A DNA stretch of 64,000 nucleotides from JADMJV01 sp964649085 (lineage in GTDB: Bacteria > Vulcanimicrobiota > Xenobia > Xenobiales > JADMJV01): NCBI GenBank assembly GCA_964649085.1, contig CAZYPN010000001.1, positions 124,001 to 188,000 on the forward strand. Direction: 5' to 3'. The notes beneath the pieces were generated by a model. It was given only the letters and a program-made list of their open reading frames with translations. It was not told the origin of the DNA and did no database searches. The first letter of the stretch is position 1, and the number at the start of each line of letters is the position of its first letter. A program made the translations under genes and the position numbers. Positions 42,484 to 50,966 of this stretch are shown one piece after another.

Positions 42484-42852
42484 ATGATGTGGTTCGCCGG
42501 GCTGACCAATGTACTCGGCATCCTGCTGTTCACCCGGGGGTTCACTCACGGGGCGTTTTTCAAGCTTTTTCCCGAAGTTTTCGGAGCCTTCGGATGCGTC
42601 TGCGTCGTGCTCTGGGGACTGGCCTACATCGCGGCCGCCTCGCGGGCTGCAGAGCTGCCCTGGCTCATGCGGCTTTTTGCTCTGGAGAAGGCGGTGTATG
42701 TGGCCAGTTGGGCCTACTGGGTGGCCTGCTACGGAAGCTCGCTACCTCAGCTTTGGGGTAGCGATCCCACATCGGCGTTTTTCTTCAGCTTTTACGGCTT
42801 GATCGACCTGTTCTTCGGTCTGGTTTTTCTCAGGATTTCAGCTCGTTTTTAG
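42484..42852 (+). CDS. Small four-helix membrane protein
   Basis: A 122-residue hydrophobic protein with four predicted helices (residues 2-20, 30-52, 62-85, 95-118), divergent from the ClpP-like gene. No recognised family; the pattern resembles small DoxX-like or DUF-type membrane proteins. The start is uncertain: ATG ATG at 42484/42487 or GTG 42475. Confidence 0.6.
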   Translation: MMWFAGLTNVLGILLFTRGFTHGAFFKLFPEVFGAFGCVCVVLWGLAYIAAASRAAELPWLMRLFALEKAVYVASWAYWVACYGSSLPQLWGSDPTSAFFFSFYGLIDLFFGLVFLRISARF

Positions 42853-42874
42853 TGGGGCCGCCTAAGCTGTGCTC

Positions 42875-43744
42875 ATGGCGGTAAGCATTTCTCCTCTAAA
42901 CCTGGGTGCCTCACAGAAATCGCAGTACAAGCGTCTGCTCGAAGCCGCTGTGGAAGCTCGCGAGCACGCTTATGCCCCCAACAGCGGTAGCCAGGTAGGG
43001 GCCGCCGTTCTGGGCGGCAGTGGAGAGATTTACACGGGCGCCAACTTTGAATTCACGCGTTATGCCGACCACGCCGAGCAGGTGGCCCTGAACCAGGCCC
43101 TGGCCAATGGCGAGAAGACCATCACCGCGGTGGCGACCTTTGTCGCTCCTCAGGGCCCACCTCAGGAGAAGCATTTTCACGGCAACTCGTGCCCCTGCGG
43201 CAACTGCCGCCAGGCCCTCTACGAGATCAATCCTGAAATGACGGCGGTGATGTTCAACGGTCGCGACGACGTCAAGGGGTTCTTGCTGGCCGACATGTTA
43301 CCCGAGGCCTACAAGCGCAGCTGGCCCCAGGTCGAGGCTCCGCCGCCTGCCGAGGCCCATGCTGATCCGCTGGTGAACGAGGCCCTGCTGGCTCGCAGTC
43401 GCAGCTTTGCCGTGCGCACGGGCTATCCCGAGGGGGCCGCTGTAGAAACGCAGTCGGGCCGCATCTACAAGGGCGTGAAGGTGGAACTTTCCAGCTTTGC
43501 CAGTCAGGCCGAGCGCATGGCTGCGGCCAGCGCCTTTCTGAAGGGCGACAAGAAGATTGTCCGAATCGCCATTGTAGGTGGCAAGGACCAGCCCGAAACC
43601 CCCCGCGATATCAACTGGGACAGCATGCAGGCTCTCTACAAGCAAAACCCCGAGCTGAAAATTGTCCACCCAGATGCTCGAGGGAACTTCCAGGAGCAGA
43701 GTTTTCCGCAGTTCCTGGCCGATCACTTGCTGAAGTCGAGATAG
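42875..43744 (+). CDS. cdd: Cytidine deaminase, two-domain E. coli type
   Basis: A 289-residue zinc deaminase converting cytidine and deoxycytidine to uridine forms. The N-terminal domain is catalytic: the substrate region GANFEFTRYADHAEQVAL (His67-Ala-Glu69) and the zinc site NSCPCGNCRQAL (Cys108, Cys111). The second half repeats the fold but has lost the HAE and PCxxC residues (SSFASQAERMAA), as in the homodimeric E. coli enzyme of similar length. ATG 42875; a GTG at 42869 is also in frame. Its last 22 bases overlap the convergent radical SAM gene. Confidence 0.9.
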   Translation: MAVSISPLNLGASQKSQYKRLLEAAVEAREHAYAPNSGSQVGAAVLGGSGEIYTGANFEFTRYADHAEQVALNQALANGEKTITAVATFVAPQGPPQEKHFHGNSCPCGNCRQALYEINPEMTAVMFNGRDDVKGFLLADMLPEAYKRSWPQVEAPPPAEAHADPLVNEALLARSRSFAVRTGYPEGAAVETQSGRIYKGVKVELSSFASQAERMAAASAFLKGDKKIVRIAIVGGKDQPETPRDINWDSMQALYKQNPELKIVHPDARGNFQEQSFPQFLADHLLKSR

Positions 43745-44586
43745 CGCCCGCCAAAGCCGTCGCAACCGACCCCGATGGCCCCGGGAAAATGCTGTAAGGC
43801 CCACCCGACCACCTGGTCCCGATAGTCCAGGCTGGACGAGCCCGGATGGGCCTGCTCCAGGGCCGCCGGCAGCGCGGTACGCTGGGTGCGGGCCCCGCCT
43901 TTGGAACCGTCGCCCTCGATAAAATGGTCGATGACCACCGCGTCTACGCAGTCTCCCAGTTCCTGGAAGAAGGCGCTGGGGTTGGCCAGCGGATGCAGCG
44001 GCGCCAACGTGGCCACTACTCGAATCCCGGCCTTTTTGAGCTGGCGGGCGGCGTCCATTCGACGCCGCAGGGAAAAGGCCGGAGGCGGCAGGCCTGGCAG
44101 TCGCTCCCGATCGCCTTCGATGGAAAGGTGCACCCGAAGCTGGCAGCGGTCAGACAGTTCCTTCAGGTTGTCGATTTCGTCGAGAACCAGCGGAGAGTGG
44201 GTCTGCACAATGAGTTCATCGGGTGGCTCCTGCAGCATGGCCCGCAGGAGTTCTCGGGTGATTCGGTAGCTGCGTTCCTGAGGCACAAACGGGTCGGTGG
44301 AGGAAGCCATAAACACCGAGAAGCCCTTCCGAGCTCGGGCCCAGCGACGCTCGCGCGGGGCCGACTTCAAATAGAGTTCAGCCGCCCGTTGTTTGACGCC
44401 CAGAAAGCCCCCCCAGGGGCCCTTGCCCTGGGCCTGGAACTGGAACCGCGCATAACAAGCCACGCCGCAGAGACTTTTCCCGTAGCTGCAACCCCGATAG
44501 GGGTTGAGTGAATGGCTGCACACCGAAGCCAGGTAGCCGCTAGAGCGGGTTAGAATGGAGCGTGCCTCCAGGCGTTGGGGCGTCAC
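43723..44586 (-). CDS. Radical SAM protein with unusual cluster motif (SPL-like)
   Basis: A 287-residue protein. NPYRGCSYGKSLCGVACYARF contains three cysteines spaced C-x6-C-x3-C, where spore-photoproduct-lyase-like relatives show NPYRGC followed by Cx2C close by (C-x3-C-x2-C). The rest of the barrel is family-like: FMASSTDPFVPQE, LIVQTHSPLVLDEID, LRVHLSIEGD and RVVATLAPLHPL. It is probably a 4Fe-4S radical SAM enzyme; substrate unknown. GTG 44586 start, divergent from the cyclase gene. Confidence 0.82.
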   Translation of the reverse strand: MTPQRLEARSILTRSSGYLASVCSHSLNPYRGCSYGKSLCGVACYARFQFQAQGKGPWGGFLGVKQRAAELYLKSAPRERRWARARKGFSVFMASSTDPFVPQERSYRITRELLRAMLQEPPDELIVQTHSPLVLDEIDNLKELSDRCQLRVHLSIEGDRERLPGLPPPAFSLRRRMDAARQLKKAGIRVVATLAPLHPLANPSAFFQELGDCVDAVVIDHFIEGDGSKGGARTQRTALPAALEQAHPGSSSLDYRDQVVGWALQHFPGAIGVGCDGFGGRYLDFSK

Positions 44587-44636
44587 GGGTGCATTATACC
44601 AGGGGAATTCCCCGCGACCAGAGCGAACGCGCCGAT

Positions 44637-45953
44637 ATGACCGAAAGTGACATAAAGTCGCGCGGCAACGGCAGTGACGATGAGCACAGCACCATCCGCA
44701 CCGACGCAGCGCTCTTCGCCGGAAATCGGGCCTGGTTGCGCAGCGGCTACGACCTGCTGATCGAAGAAGAACATGGCACCCGGCGCATGCCCATGTGCTA
44801 TTCCTACCTGACCATCGGCAGCGATCACAGCGACCGCCGTTGCGACATCGTGCTTCACTCGCCCCGAGTTTCAGCCCGCCAGGCGATGCTCAAACTGGTC
44901 AAGGGCCAGGTGTTTTTCACCAACCTCGACGTTCGCAACACCTGTAACGTCAATGGCGAGGAAAGCGCTTTCGCCCAGCTGCGCGACGGCGATGTGCTGG
45001 AGGTGGCCGGGGCTCGCATCACCCTGCTCCAGCTGAAAGAAGCGGTGGGCTTTCTGGAGGGCTATAGCGAGCCTCACCGTCAGCACCATTGGACGCTGTG
45101 CGTGGGCACCAACCGCCTGGGTCGGGCTGGCAAACGCAGCAATGAGGTGGTTCTCGACGACCCCACGGTGTCGCGCGAGCACGCCACCATCGAGAGCCAG
45201 GGAGACATTTTCGTGCTCAAGGTCGAGGAGGGTGGTCAGGGGAGCACCTGGGTGAATGCCGAGCCGGTTGAGTCGATGAAGGTGCTGCACAACGAAGACC
45301 TGATTCAGGTCGGCCAGCAACTGATGCGCTTCCGCACGTACCAGATGGAGCGGCGTAAAGCGCGAGAGCTGGCCCCAAAAGAGGCCACCATCCTGTTTTC
45401 CGACATCTGGAACTACACCCAGATGGCCGAAGACCGACCGTTGGAGCAGGTGATCAGCCAGCTCAACGAGATGTATCGCGGTCTGGGCAAGGTCATTATG
45501 GATCATCAAGGCACGCTGATGAGCTATCTTGGCGACGCCATGATGGCTTTCTTCGATTCTGATGGTCCCGCCGATCTGCTGCATCCGGCCCGGGCCGTGC
45601 GGGCCGCCCTGGCCATGGTCGATCAGCTCGAGAAGCTGAATCGTCAGTGGGAGGTCACCCAGCGCCCCACGCTGACCATTGGCATCGGAATCGCCACGGG
45701 TGAGGTTATGGTGGGCGACGTTGGCTTGACGGCTCATCGCGAGTTCGCCGCGATGGGCGACACCACCAACATCGCCGCCCGCATCGAGAAGTTGACCCGA
45801 GACTTTCAGGTTCAAGTGCTGGTCTCGGGGGCTACTGCCCGGCACTTGAGCGAAGAATTTCAACTGCGCGAGCTGGGGGTCACCGAGATCCGGGGGAGAC
45901 GCAGCCCGGTTGAACTTTTCGAGGTCTTGGGAGTCAAACAGGAGTACGAATGA
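44637..45953 (+). CDS. Class III adenylate/guanylate cyclase with two FHA domains
   Basis: A 438-residue cytosolic protein. FHA1 (about residues 45-130) is degenerate: DIVLHSPRVSARQAML has Gln where the Ser-x-x-His His belongs. FHA2 (145-245) is canonical: NRLGRAGKRSNEVVLDDPTV then SREHATI, with STWVN. The C-terminal catalytic domain shows the two metal aspartates in ATILFSDIWNYT and SYLGDAMMAFF, then GIATGEVMVGDVG and MGDTTNIAARIEKL. It makes a cyclic nucleotide, gated by phospho-threonine binding. It overlaps the MoxR gene (ATGA). Confidence 0.93.
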   Translation: MTESDIKSRGNGSDDEHSTIRTDAALFAGNRAWLRSGYDLLIEEEHGTRRMPMCYSYLTIGSDHSDRRCDIVLHSPRVSARQAMLKLVKGQVFFTNLDVRNTCNVNGEESAFAQLRDGDVLEVAGARITLLQLKEAVGFLEGYSEPHRQHHWTLCVGTNRLGRAGKRSNEVVLDDPTVSREHATIESQGDIFVLKVEEGGQGSTWVNAEPVESMKVLHNEDLIQVGQQLMRFRTYQMERRKARELAPKEATILFSDIWNYTQMAEDRPLEQVISQLNEMYRGLGKVIMDHQGTLMSYLGDAMMAFFDSDGPADLLHPARAVRAALAMVDQLEKLNRQWEVTQRPTLTIGIGIATGEVMVGDVGLTAHREFAAMGDTTNIAARIEKLTRDFQVQVLVSGATARHLSEEFQLRELGVTEIRGRRSPVELFEVLGVKQEYE

Positions 45954-46780
45954 GTTTTTTGCGTTTTCAAGGCAGCGCTCGCTACCTCACCAATGAGAGT
46001 CTGGAGTCGGCCGTCAACTGTGCCATCGCTTTGGAAAAGCCACTGCTGGTCAGGGGCGAGCCGGGAACGGGCAAAACCGAACTGGCCGAGGCCATCGCGC
46101 AGGGGCTGGAGATGCCTCTGATTCGTTGGCACGTCAAGAGCACCACCCGGGCCCAGGAGGGCCTCTATACCTACGACACGGTACAGCGCCTTTACGATTC
46201 GCGCTTTGGCGACGGTCAGGTGCAGGACATTCGCCACTATATCCACCTGGGTCCACTGGGCCTGGCCTTTACGGCCGAGCAGCGGGTGGTGCTGCTGATC
46301 GACGAAGTGGACAAGGCTGACCTCGAGTTTCCCAACGACCTGCTCAACGAGCTGGACCGCATGCGGTTCACCATTCCTGAGTTGCGAGAAGAGGTCGTGG
46401 CCCGCCATCGACCGGTGGTGATCATCACGAGCAACAACGAGAAGGAGTTGCCCGACCCCTTCCTGCGACGCTGCATCTTCCATTTCATCGAGTTCCCCGA
46501 TGAGGAGCTGCTGGGGCGGATTCTCAAAGTGCACCATCCCGACCTCGAGGAAGAGCTGGCTCAGCAGGCGCTACAGGCCTTTCTCAGCTTGCGCGAGGCG
46601 CCGCTGCGAAAGCGTCCGAGCACCAGCGAACTGATCGACTGGGTAGCCGCCCTGCGGGCCGCCGGCATCAGTAACCTCAGCCTGCAGCAAATTCCGCTGC
46701 TGGGCGCTCTGGTGAAGAAAGAGCAGGATTTGCAGGTGTTGCAGGAGCGGCTCACCCGTCGAGGACACTGGCGCAACTGA
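45950..46780 (+). CDS. MoxR-type AAA+ ATPase
   Basis: A 276-residue ATPase: Walker A RGEPGTGKTELAEAIA (near 34-49), Walker B VVLLIDEVDKAD, sensor 1 VVIITSNNEKELPDPFLRRC (Asn and Arg finger) and a short C-terminal lid. MoxR proteins work as chaperones with a VWA-domain partner, here the next gene (1-base overlap). Coupling to the cyclase upstream by an ATGA junction suggests a common stimulus-controlled module. Confidence 0.93.
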   Translation: MSFLRFQGSARYLTNESLESAVNCAIALEKPLLVRGEPGTGKTELAEAIAQGLEMPLIRWHVKSTTRAQEGLYTYDTVQRLYDSRFGDGQVQDIRHYIHLGPLGLAFTAEQRVVLLIDEVDKADLEFPNDLLNELDRMRFTIPELREEVVARHRPVVIITSNNEKELPDPFLRRCIFHFIEFPDEELLGRILKVHHPDLEEELAQQALQAFLSLREAPLRKRPSTSELIDWVAALRAAGISNLSLQQIPLLGALVKKEQDLQVLQERLTRRGHWRN

Positions 46781-47976
46781 TGTTCCTGGGGTTTTTGCTG
46801 GAGCTTCGTCGCTTTGGCGTTCCGGTGGGAACCCAGGAGATGCTGACGCTGGCCGAGGCCCTGCGCAAGGGGCTGCACCAGCAGACTCTCGACGGTTACT
46901 ATCGGGTGGCTCAGGCCGTTCTGGTGCATCGGGAGTCTCACCTCGACGCTTTCGATCAGGCTTTCCTCAGCTACTACCGTGGCGCCCGGGCCGAATCGAT
47001 CCGCCTGCATCAGGAACTGCTCGACTGGCTGCAGGAGGCTCGGCCCCTCGAGTTGCCCGAGGACTGGAAGTGGCTCGAAGAGGTCGACCCGGAAGAGCTC
47101 AAGCGCCAGTTTGAGGAGCGCCTGCGCGAGCAGGATGAACGTCACGATGGCGGCTCTAAATGGATCGGCACGGGAGGACGCAGCCCTTTTGGCCATTCCG
47201 GAGCCCCCCGCCCCGGCATCCGCGTAGGGGGCAAGGGGGGCAACCGCAGCGCTTTGCACGTGGCCGGGCAACGACGCTTCGAGTCCTATCGCAACGACCG
47301 CCAGTTGGACGTGCGGCAGTGGGCGGTAGCTCTGCGCAAACTGCGCAACTTTCACCGTCAGGGCCAGGAAGAAGAACTGGATGTCGAGGGCACCATCGAC
47401 GCCACCGCCCGCAACGCCGGCGAGCTCGAGGTGGTGACCAGGGCCCCTCGCCGCCCCAATACTCGGGTCATTTTGCTGCTCGATGTCGGTGGCTCGATGG
47501 ACCCTTATATTCACCAGATTGAGCAGTTGTTCAGCGCGGCCGCAGCGGCCACTCACTTCAAGGAATTTCGCAGCTACTTCTTTCACAACTGCATCTATGG
47601 CAATCTCTACCGCGACGCCCGCTTTGACGCTCCGTTCAGTCTGAAACAGTTGTTTCGCGAGTGCGGACCCCACTATCGACTGGTGGTGGTCGGCGATGCG
47701 GCCATGGCTCCCTATGAGTTGTTTCATCCCAAGGGGGCCTATTTTTTCGGTCCGGCCTCCGACAAAACCGGCTGGGACTGGATGGTGGAGCTCTCGAATC
47801 ACTTTCCCAGGCGCTGCTGGCTCAACCCCGACAATCCGCGTTACTGGCAGGGGCAAGGAAGCACCCGAGAGGCGCTGGCGCGGATCTTTCCCATGTATCC
47901 GCTGACCTTAGACGGGCTCGAAGAGGCCATACGCGGGCTCAATGGAACCCGCGGCCAGCCCGGGCAGGCGCTGTGA
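46780..47976 (+). CDS. VWA-domain protein of the CoxE type
   Basis: A 398-residue protein partner of the MoxR ATPase. Residues 1-110 are helical (FLLELRRFGVPVGTQEMLTL). A Gly-rich, basic linker follows, then a VWA domain starting VILLLDVGGSMDPYI; the MIDAS DxSxS Ser is Gly (DVGGS) and a later Thr/Asp site is present. The sequence resembles CoxE-family proteins, which help insert metal centres in some systems. The stop overlaps the GTG of the transporter gene. Confidence 0.87.
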   Translation: MFLGFLLELRRFGVPVGTQEMLTLAEALRKGLHQQTLDGYYRVAQAVLVHRESHLDAFDQAFLSYYRGARAESIRLHQELLDWLQEARPLELPEDWKWLEEVDPEELKRQFEERLREQDERHDGGSKWIGTGGRSPFGHSGAPRPGIRVGGKGGNRSALHVAGQRRFESYRNDRQLDVRQWAVALRKLRNFHRQGQEEELDVEGTIDATARNAGELEVVTRAPRRPNTRVILLLDVGGSMDPYIHQIEQLFSAAAAATHFKEFRSYFFHNCIYGNLYRDARFDAPFSLKQLFRECGPHYRLVVVGDAAMAPYELFHPKGAYFFGPASDKTGWDWMVELSNHFPRRCWLNPDNPRYWQGQGSTREALARIFPMYPLTLDGLEEAIRGLNGTRGQPGQAL

Positions 47977-49250
47977 TCGGCTTTTTTCAGCCCCCTCCGC
48001 CGGCCGCCCCGGTGGCCGAAAGCGAGGTGGCTGAGCGCTACGAATACTGGCGCTGGCGCCAGCTCTACGCCACCTTCGTCGGCTACGCCCTGTACTATTT
48101 CGTACGCAAAAACTTGAGCTGCGCCATGCCCTTGATGGAGAAAGAGCTCGGCATTGGCAAGCGCCAGCTCGGCAGTTTTCTTACCTGCCACGGCATCCTC
48201 TATGGATTGTCCAAGTTTCTCAACGGCATCCTGGCCGATCGTTCCGATGCCCGGCGCTTCATGGCCGTGGGCTTGCTGGCTTCGGCCTTGCTCAATCTGG
48301 CCTTCGGATTCTCGGGCGGTGTTCTGGCCATGGGCATCCTGTGGGTGCTGAACGGCTGGGTCCAGGGTATGGGCTTTCCGCCCTGTGCGCGGGTGCTCAG
48401 CCACTGGTTCTCGCCTGGCGAGCGCGGAGTGAAGTGGGCCTGGTGGAATACCTCGCATCAGGTGGGTGGGGCTCTGATCATGGTGTTGGGTGGAGCTCTG
48501 GGTGCCCGCTTCGGCTGGCGAGCCGTGTTCTGGGTGCCCGCCCTGCTGGCCGGGTTGACCAGCCTGTGGCTCTGGAATCGGCTGCGCGACACCCCGGCCT
48601 CGCTGGGGTTGCCCGAGGTGGAAGCCTATCGCGGCGAACCCGTTCCTCCCCCTCGAGCACGTCGGAGTGTGCGCGAGGTCGTGTTTGCCAACCCCCTGAT
48701 CTGGGCGATCTGTTTCGCCAACTTCTTCGTCTATGTCGTGCGTTACGTATTTTTCGATTGGTGGCCCAGCTATCTGCACCAACAGCGAAACTTCGAGCTG
48801 GATGCCGCGGGCAGCATCACGGCCGGCTTCGAGATCGCCGGGCTCTTGGGCTCGCTGGCGGCTGGCTACCTCAGTGACCGCTGGTTCAAGGGAAAACGCA
48901 ATCCCGTGTGTCTGCTGTATCTGGCGGCCACTGGCGCAGCCATTCTGGCTTATTGGAAGCTGCCTCCCGGCGGTTTCTGGCAGGAGGCGGCGCTGGTTGG
49001 GGCGGTGGGTTTTTTCATCTACGGTCCGCAGTTTCTGGTGGGGGTGATGGTGGCCGATCTGGTGGGCAAGGAATCGGCCGCCAGCGCTATTGGCCTTACT
49101 GGATTTTTTGGCTATCTTAGCGGAATTGCCTCGGGTTGGGGGCTGGGGTCTCTGGTCGATAGCTATGGCTGGCAGGCCAGTTTCTATATGGTGTTGGGCT
49201 GCACGCTGGCAGCCTTTGCGTGCTTTGCCGTGTGCGGAAGGAGAGTCTGA
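47973..49250 (+). CDS. MFS transporter of the organophosphate:phosphate antiporter family
   Basis: A 425-residue protein with twelve predicted helices. FVGYALYYFVRKNLSCAMP followed by LMEKELGIGKRQLGSFLTCH is the signature of the GlpT/UhpT/UhpC family, including the conserved Arg of helix 1; ADRSDARRFMAVGL matches loop 2-3. Likely substrates are glycerol-3-phosphate or hexose phosphates, but substrate residues cannot be assigned. GTG 47973 overlaps the VWA gene by 4 bases. Confidence 0.9.
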   Translation: MIGFFQPPPPAAPVAESEVAERYEYWRWRQLYATFVGYALYYFVRKNLSCAMPLMEKELGIGKRQLGSFLTCHGILYGLSKFLNGILADRSDARRFMAVGLLASALLNLAFGFSGGVLAMGILWVLNGWVQGMGFPPCARVLSHWFSPGERGVKWAWWNTSHQVGGALIMVLGGALGARFGWRAVFWVPALLAGLTSLWLWNRLRDTPASLGLPEVEAYRGEPVPPPRARRSVREVVFANPLIWAICFANFFVYVVRYVFFDWWPSYLHQQRNFELDAAGSITAGFEIAGLLGSLAAGYLSDRWFKGKRNPVCLLYLAATGAAILAYWKLPPGGFWQEAALVGAVGFFIYGPQFLVGVMVADLVGKESAASAIGLTGFFGYLSGIASGWGLGSLVDSYGWQASFYMVLGCTLAAFACFAVCGRRV

Positions 49251-50005
49251 TGAGCCTTGTGAGTTGGAGTTGGATGGAGGAAGGGATCGCCCGGGTGGAA
49301 CTGGCGGATCCGTCTCGCCTCAATGCCATGGGTGAGGCCATGGCGGTCGATTTCGGCGAGGTGGTTGCGTCCCTGGGCGCGGCCCGGCCTCGGGTGGTGG
49401 TGCTGTGCGGTCAGGGGGGCTCGTTTTCTGCCGGCGGTGATCTGGCCATGTTGGAGGCCAAGCAGTCTCGAGCCTGGTCCCGCAACATGGGCGACATGCT
49501 GTCTTTTTACTGGAGTTTTCTCCAGTTGCTGAAGCTTGAAGTTCCTCTGATCGCGGCCGTGCAGGGTTGGGCAGTGGGGGCGGGCTGCTGTCTGGCGGCG
49601 GCCTGCGATCTGCGACTGGCCGATCCCGGTGCTCGCTTCCGCGTGCCCTTCGTGCAGATGGGGCTCTTTCCGGGAATGGGCACCACCCTGTGGTTTCGCC
49701 AGCGGATGGGTCCCTGGGCGGCCGATTTCCTGCTGCGCGGTACCACGCTGAACGCCGAGCAGGCGGCCCAGCGCGGACTGGTCACCGAGATTTCCCCCCC
49801 GGGCGAGGTGTTGCAACTGGCTCTGGCTCAGGCCCGCGACATCTTGCGCAGCGGTCCCGAGGCCACCCGAGACCTGCTGCGTCTGCTGCGACCCGACCCG
49901 GCCGAACTGCAGTTGGCCCTGGCTCGCGAAGCCGATCTCCAGGCCCTGAGTTACAATCGCGAGGAGTTCGCCCAGGGTCTGCAGCGCGCTCGAACCCGCA
50001 GCTAA
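49250..50005 (+). CDS. Enoyl-CoA hydratase/isomerase family protein
   Basis: A 251-residue crotonase-fold protein. The oxyanion-hole segments are QGGSFSAGGDLAML and QGWAVGAGCCLAAACDLRLAD. The catalytic Glu of classical hydratases (in MTE or similar) is not clear; the loop reads MGLFPGMGTTLWFRQRM, so isomerase or hydrolase activity is also possible. ATG 49250 overlaps the transporter stop by one base (TGATG) and has GGAGAG upstream. Confidence 0.9.
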   Translation: MSLVSWSWMEEGIARVELADPSRLNAMGEAMAVDFGEVVASLGAARPRVVVLCGQGGSFSAGGDLAMLEAKQSRAWSRNMGDMLSFYWSFLQLLKLEVPLIAAVQGWAVGAGCCLAAACDLRLADPGARFRVPFVQMGLFPGMGTTLWFRQRMGPWAADFLLRGTTLNAEQAAQRGLVTEISPPGEVLQLALAQARDILRSGPEATRDLLRLLRPDPAELQLALAREADLQALSYNREEFAQGLQRARTRS

Positions 50006-50008
50006 AGA

Positions 50009-50944
50009 ATGACCATCGTCACGGATGCTTCCTGGCAGCGCCCTTACACTGGGGCCATGAAGCTCAACGACGACGAAGAAACAGCTCTCTATCTGGCTAC
50101 GGTCGAACCCGCTCGAGTGTGGGCCTTGCTAGACACCTTCAGCCCGGAACGCTTCGCGCGCACGCTGGGGGCGCGCCAGGGTTTGCCGCAGCCCAGGCCC
50201 CTGGAGCACCCCGAGAGTTTTGAATGGAAAGAGCGCGGGCTGCGTCGAGATTCCCGGCGCCTTTTGCTGCCAGGAGGCGAGGTTGGAGCCGCCCAACTAC
50301 CGCTGATGCCCCCTCTGGCAAAGCTCGGTTATCTACTGTGCTTGCTGCCCGGGCGTCGCTGGAGCGGGGTGCTGGCGGCCTTTGAGCCCGAATTGGCTCG
50401 GCGTATTCAGGCCCGAATGGACCAGAGGTGGCGCCTCAGCCCGCAAGCGCGACTGTTGCTGATCCAGCAGGCCAGTTTTCAGCCCGAGTTGTTCGAGAAG
50501 TTTGCCCGACGCGCCCCTCAGGCCGTGGCCGAGTGGCTGGTGGACCGTTTGTTTTTTGGGGTGGTGGCCGTGGGGCGGCTGACAGAGTTGTCCCCGGTTC
50601 AGGGTTCCACCGTCCGTCTTGGCAAGGGCCCCGGCCTGCGGTCGGCCACGACCATCGCCCCCCGGCCCGGTGTGCCCGAGGAGCGATGTGACCATCTGGC
50701 CATCGTGATGATGAGTCTGCCGCCCGAAGCCAGCGCTCAGCTTTTTAAGGAATTCGATCCCGAGATGGTGCATCGCATCACCCTGGCGATTTCCCGGCTG
50801 CCCCGCATCACGGCTGAGGAACAGCAGGCCGCTTTGGACAGGGTGCTGGAAGTAACCTTGGACGAGCTCGAGGAGCTGGCCCGCCTTCAGCCGGCGGCTC
50901 TGGCCTTGCGGCTGCGAGAGTATCTGGAGGAAGGCCCGGCCTGA
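50009..50944 (+). CDS. Protein with FliG-N-like C-terminal domain
   Basis: A 311-residue protein. Residues about 225-290 (HLAIVMMSLPPEASAQLFKE; VHRITLAISRLPRITAEEQQ) match the pattern of the FliG N-terminal domain, which in flagella binds the MS ring. The N-terminal 200 residues are helical and unassigned, with a weak FliG-like stretch near 25-45. No flagellar genes are in the window, so it may be a stand-alone helical scaffold. ATG 50009 (3 bases after the previous stop) or ATG 50057. Confidence 0.7.
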   Translation: MTIVTDASWQRPYTGAMKLNDDEETALYLATVEPARVWALLDTFSPERFARTLGARQGLPQPRPLEHPESFEWKERGLRRDSRRLLLPGGEVGAAQLPLMPPLAKLGYLLCLLPGRRWSGVLAAFEPELARRIQARMDQRWRLSPQARLLLIQQASFQPELFEKFARRAPQAVAEWLVDRLFFGVVAVGRLTELSPVQGSTVRLGKGPGLRSATTIAPRPGVPEERCDHLAIVMMSLPPEASAQLFKEFDPEMVHRITLAISRLPRITAEEQQAALDRVLEVTLDELEELARLQPAALALRLREYLEEGPA

Positions 50945-50966
50945 GGGCGTCGTCGAAGGCCACGGC

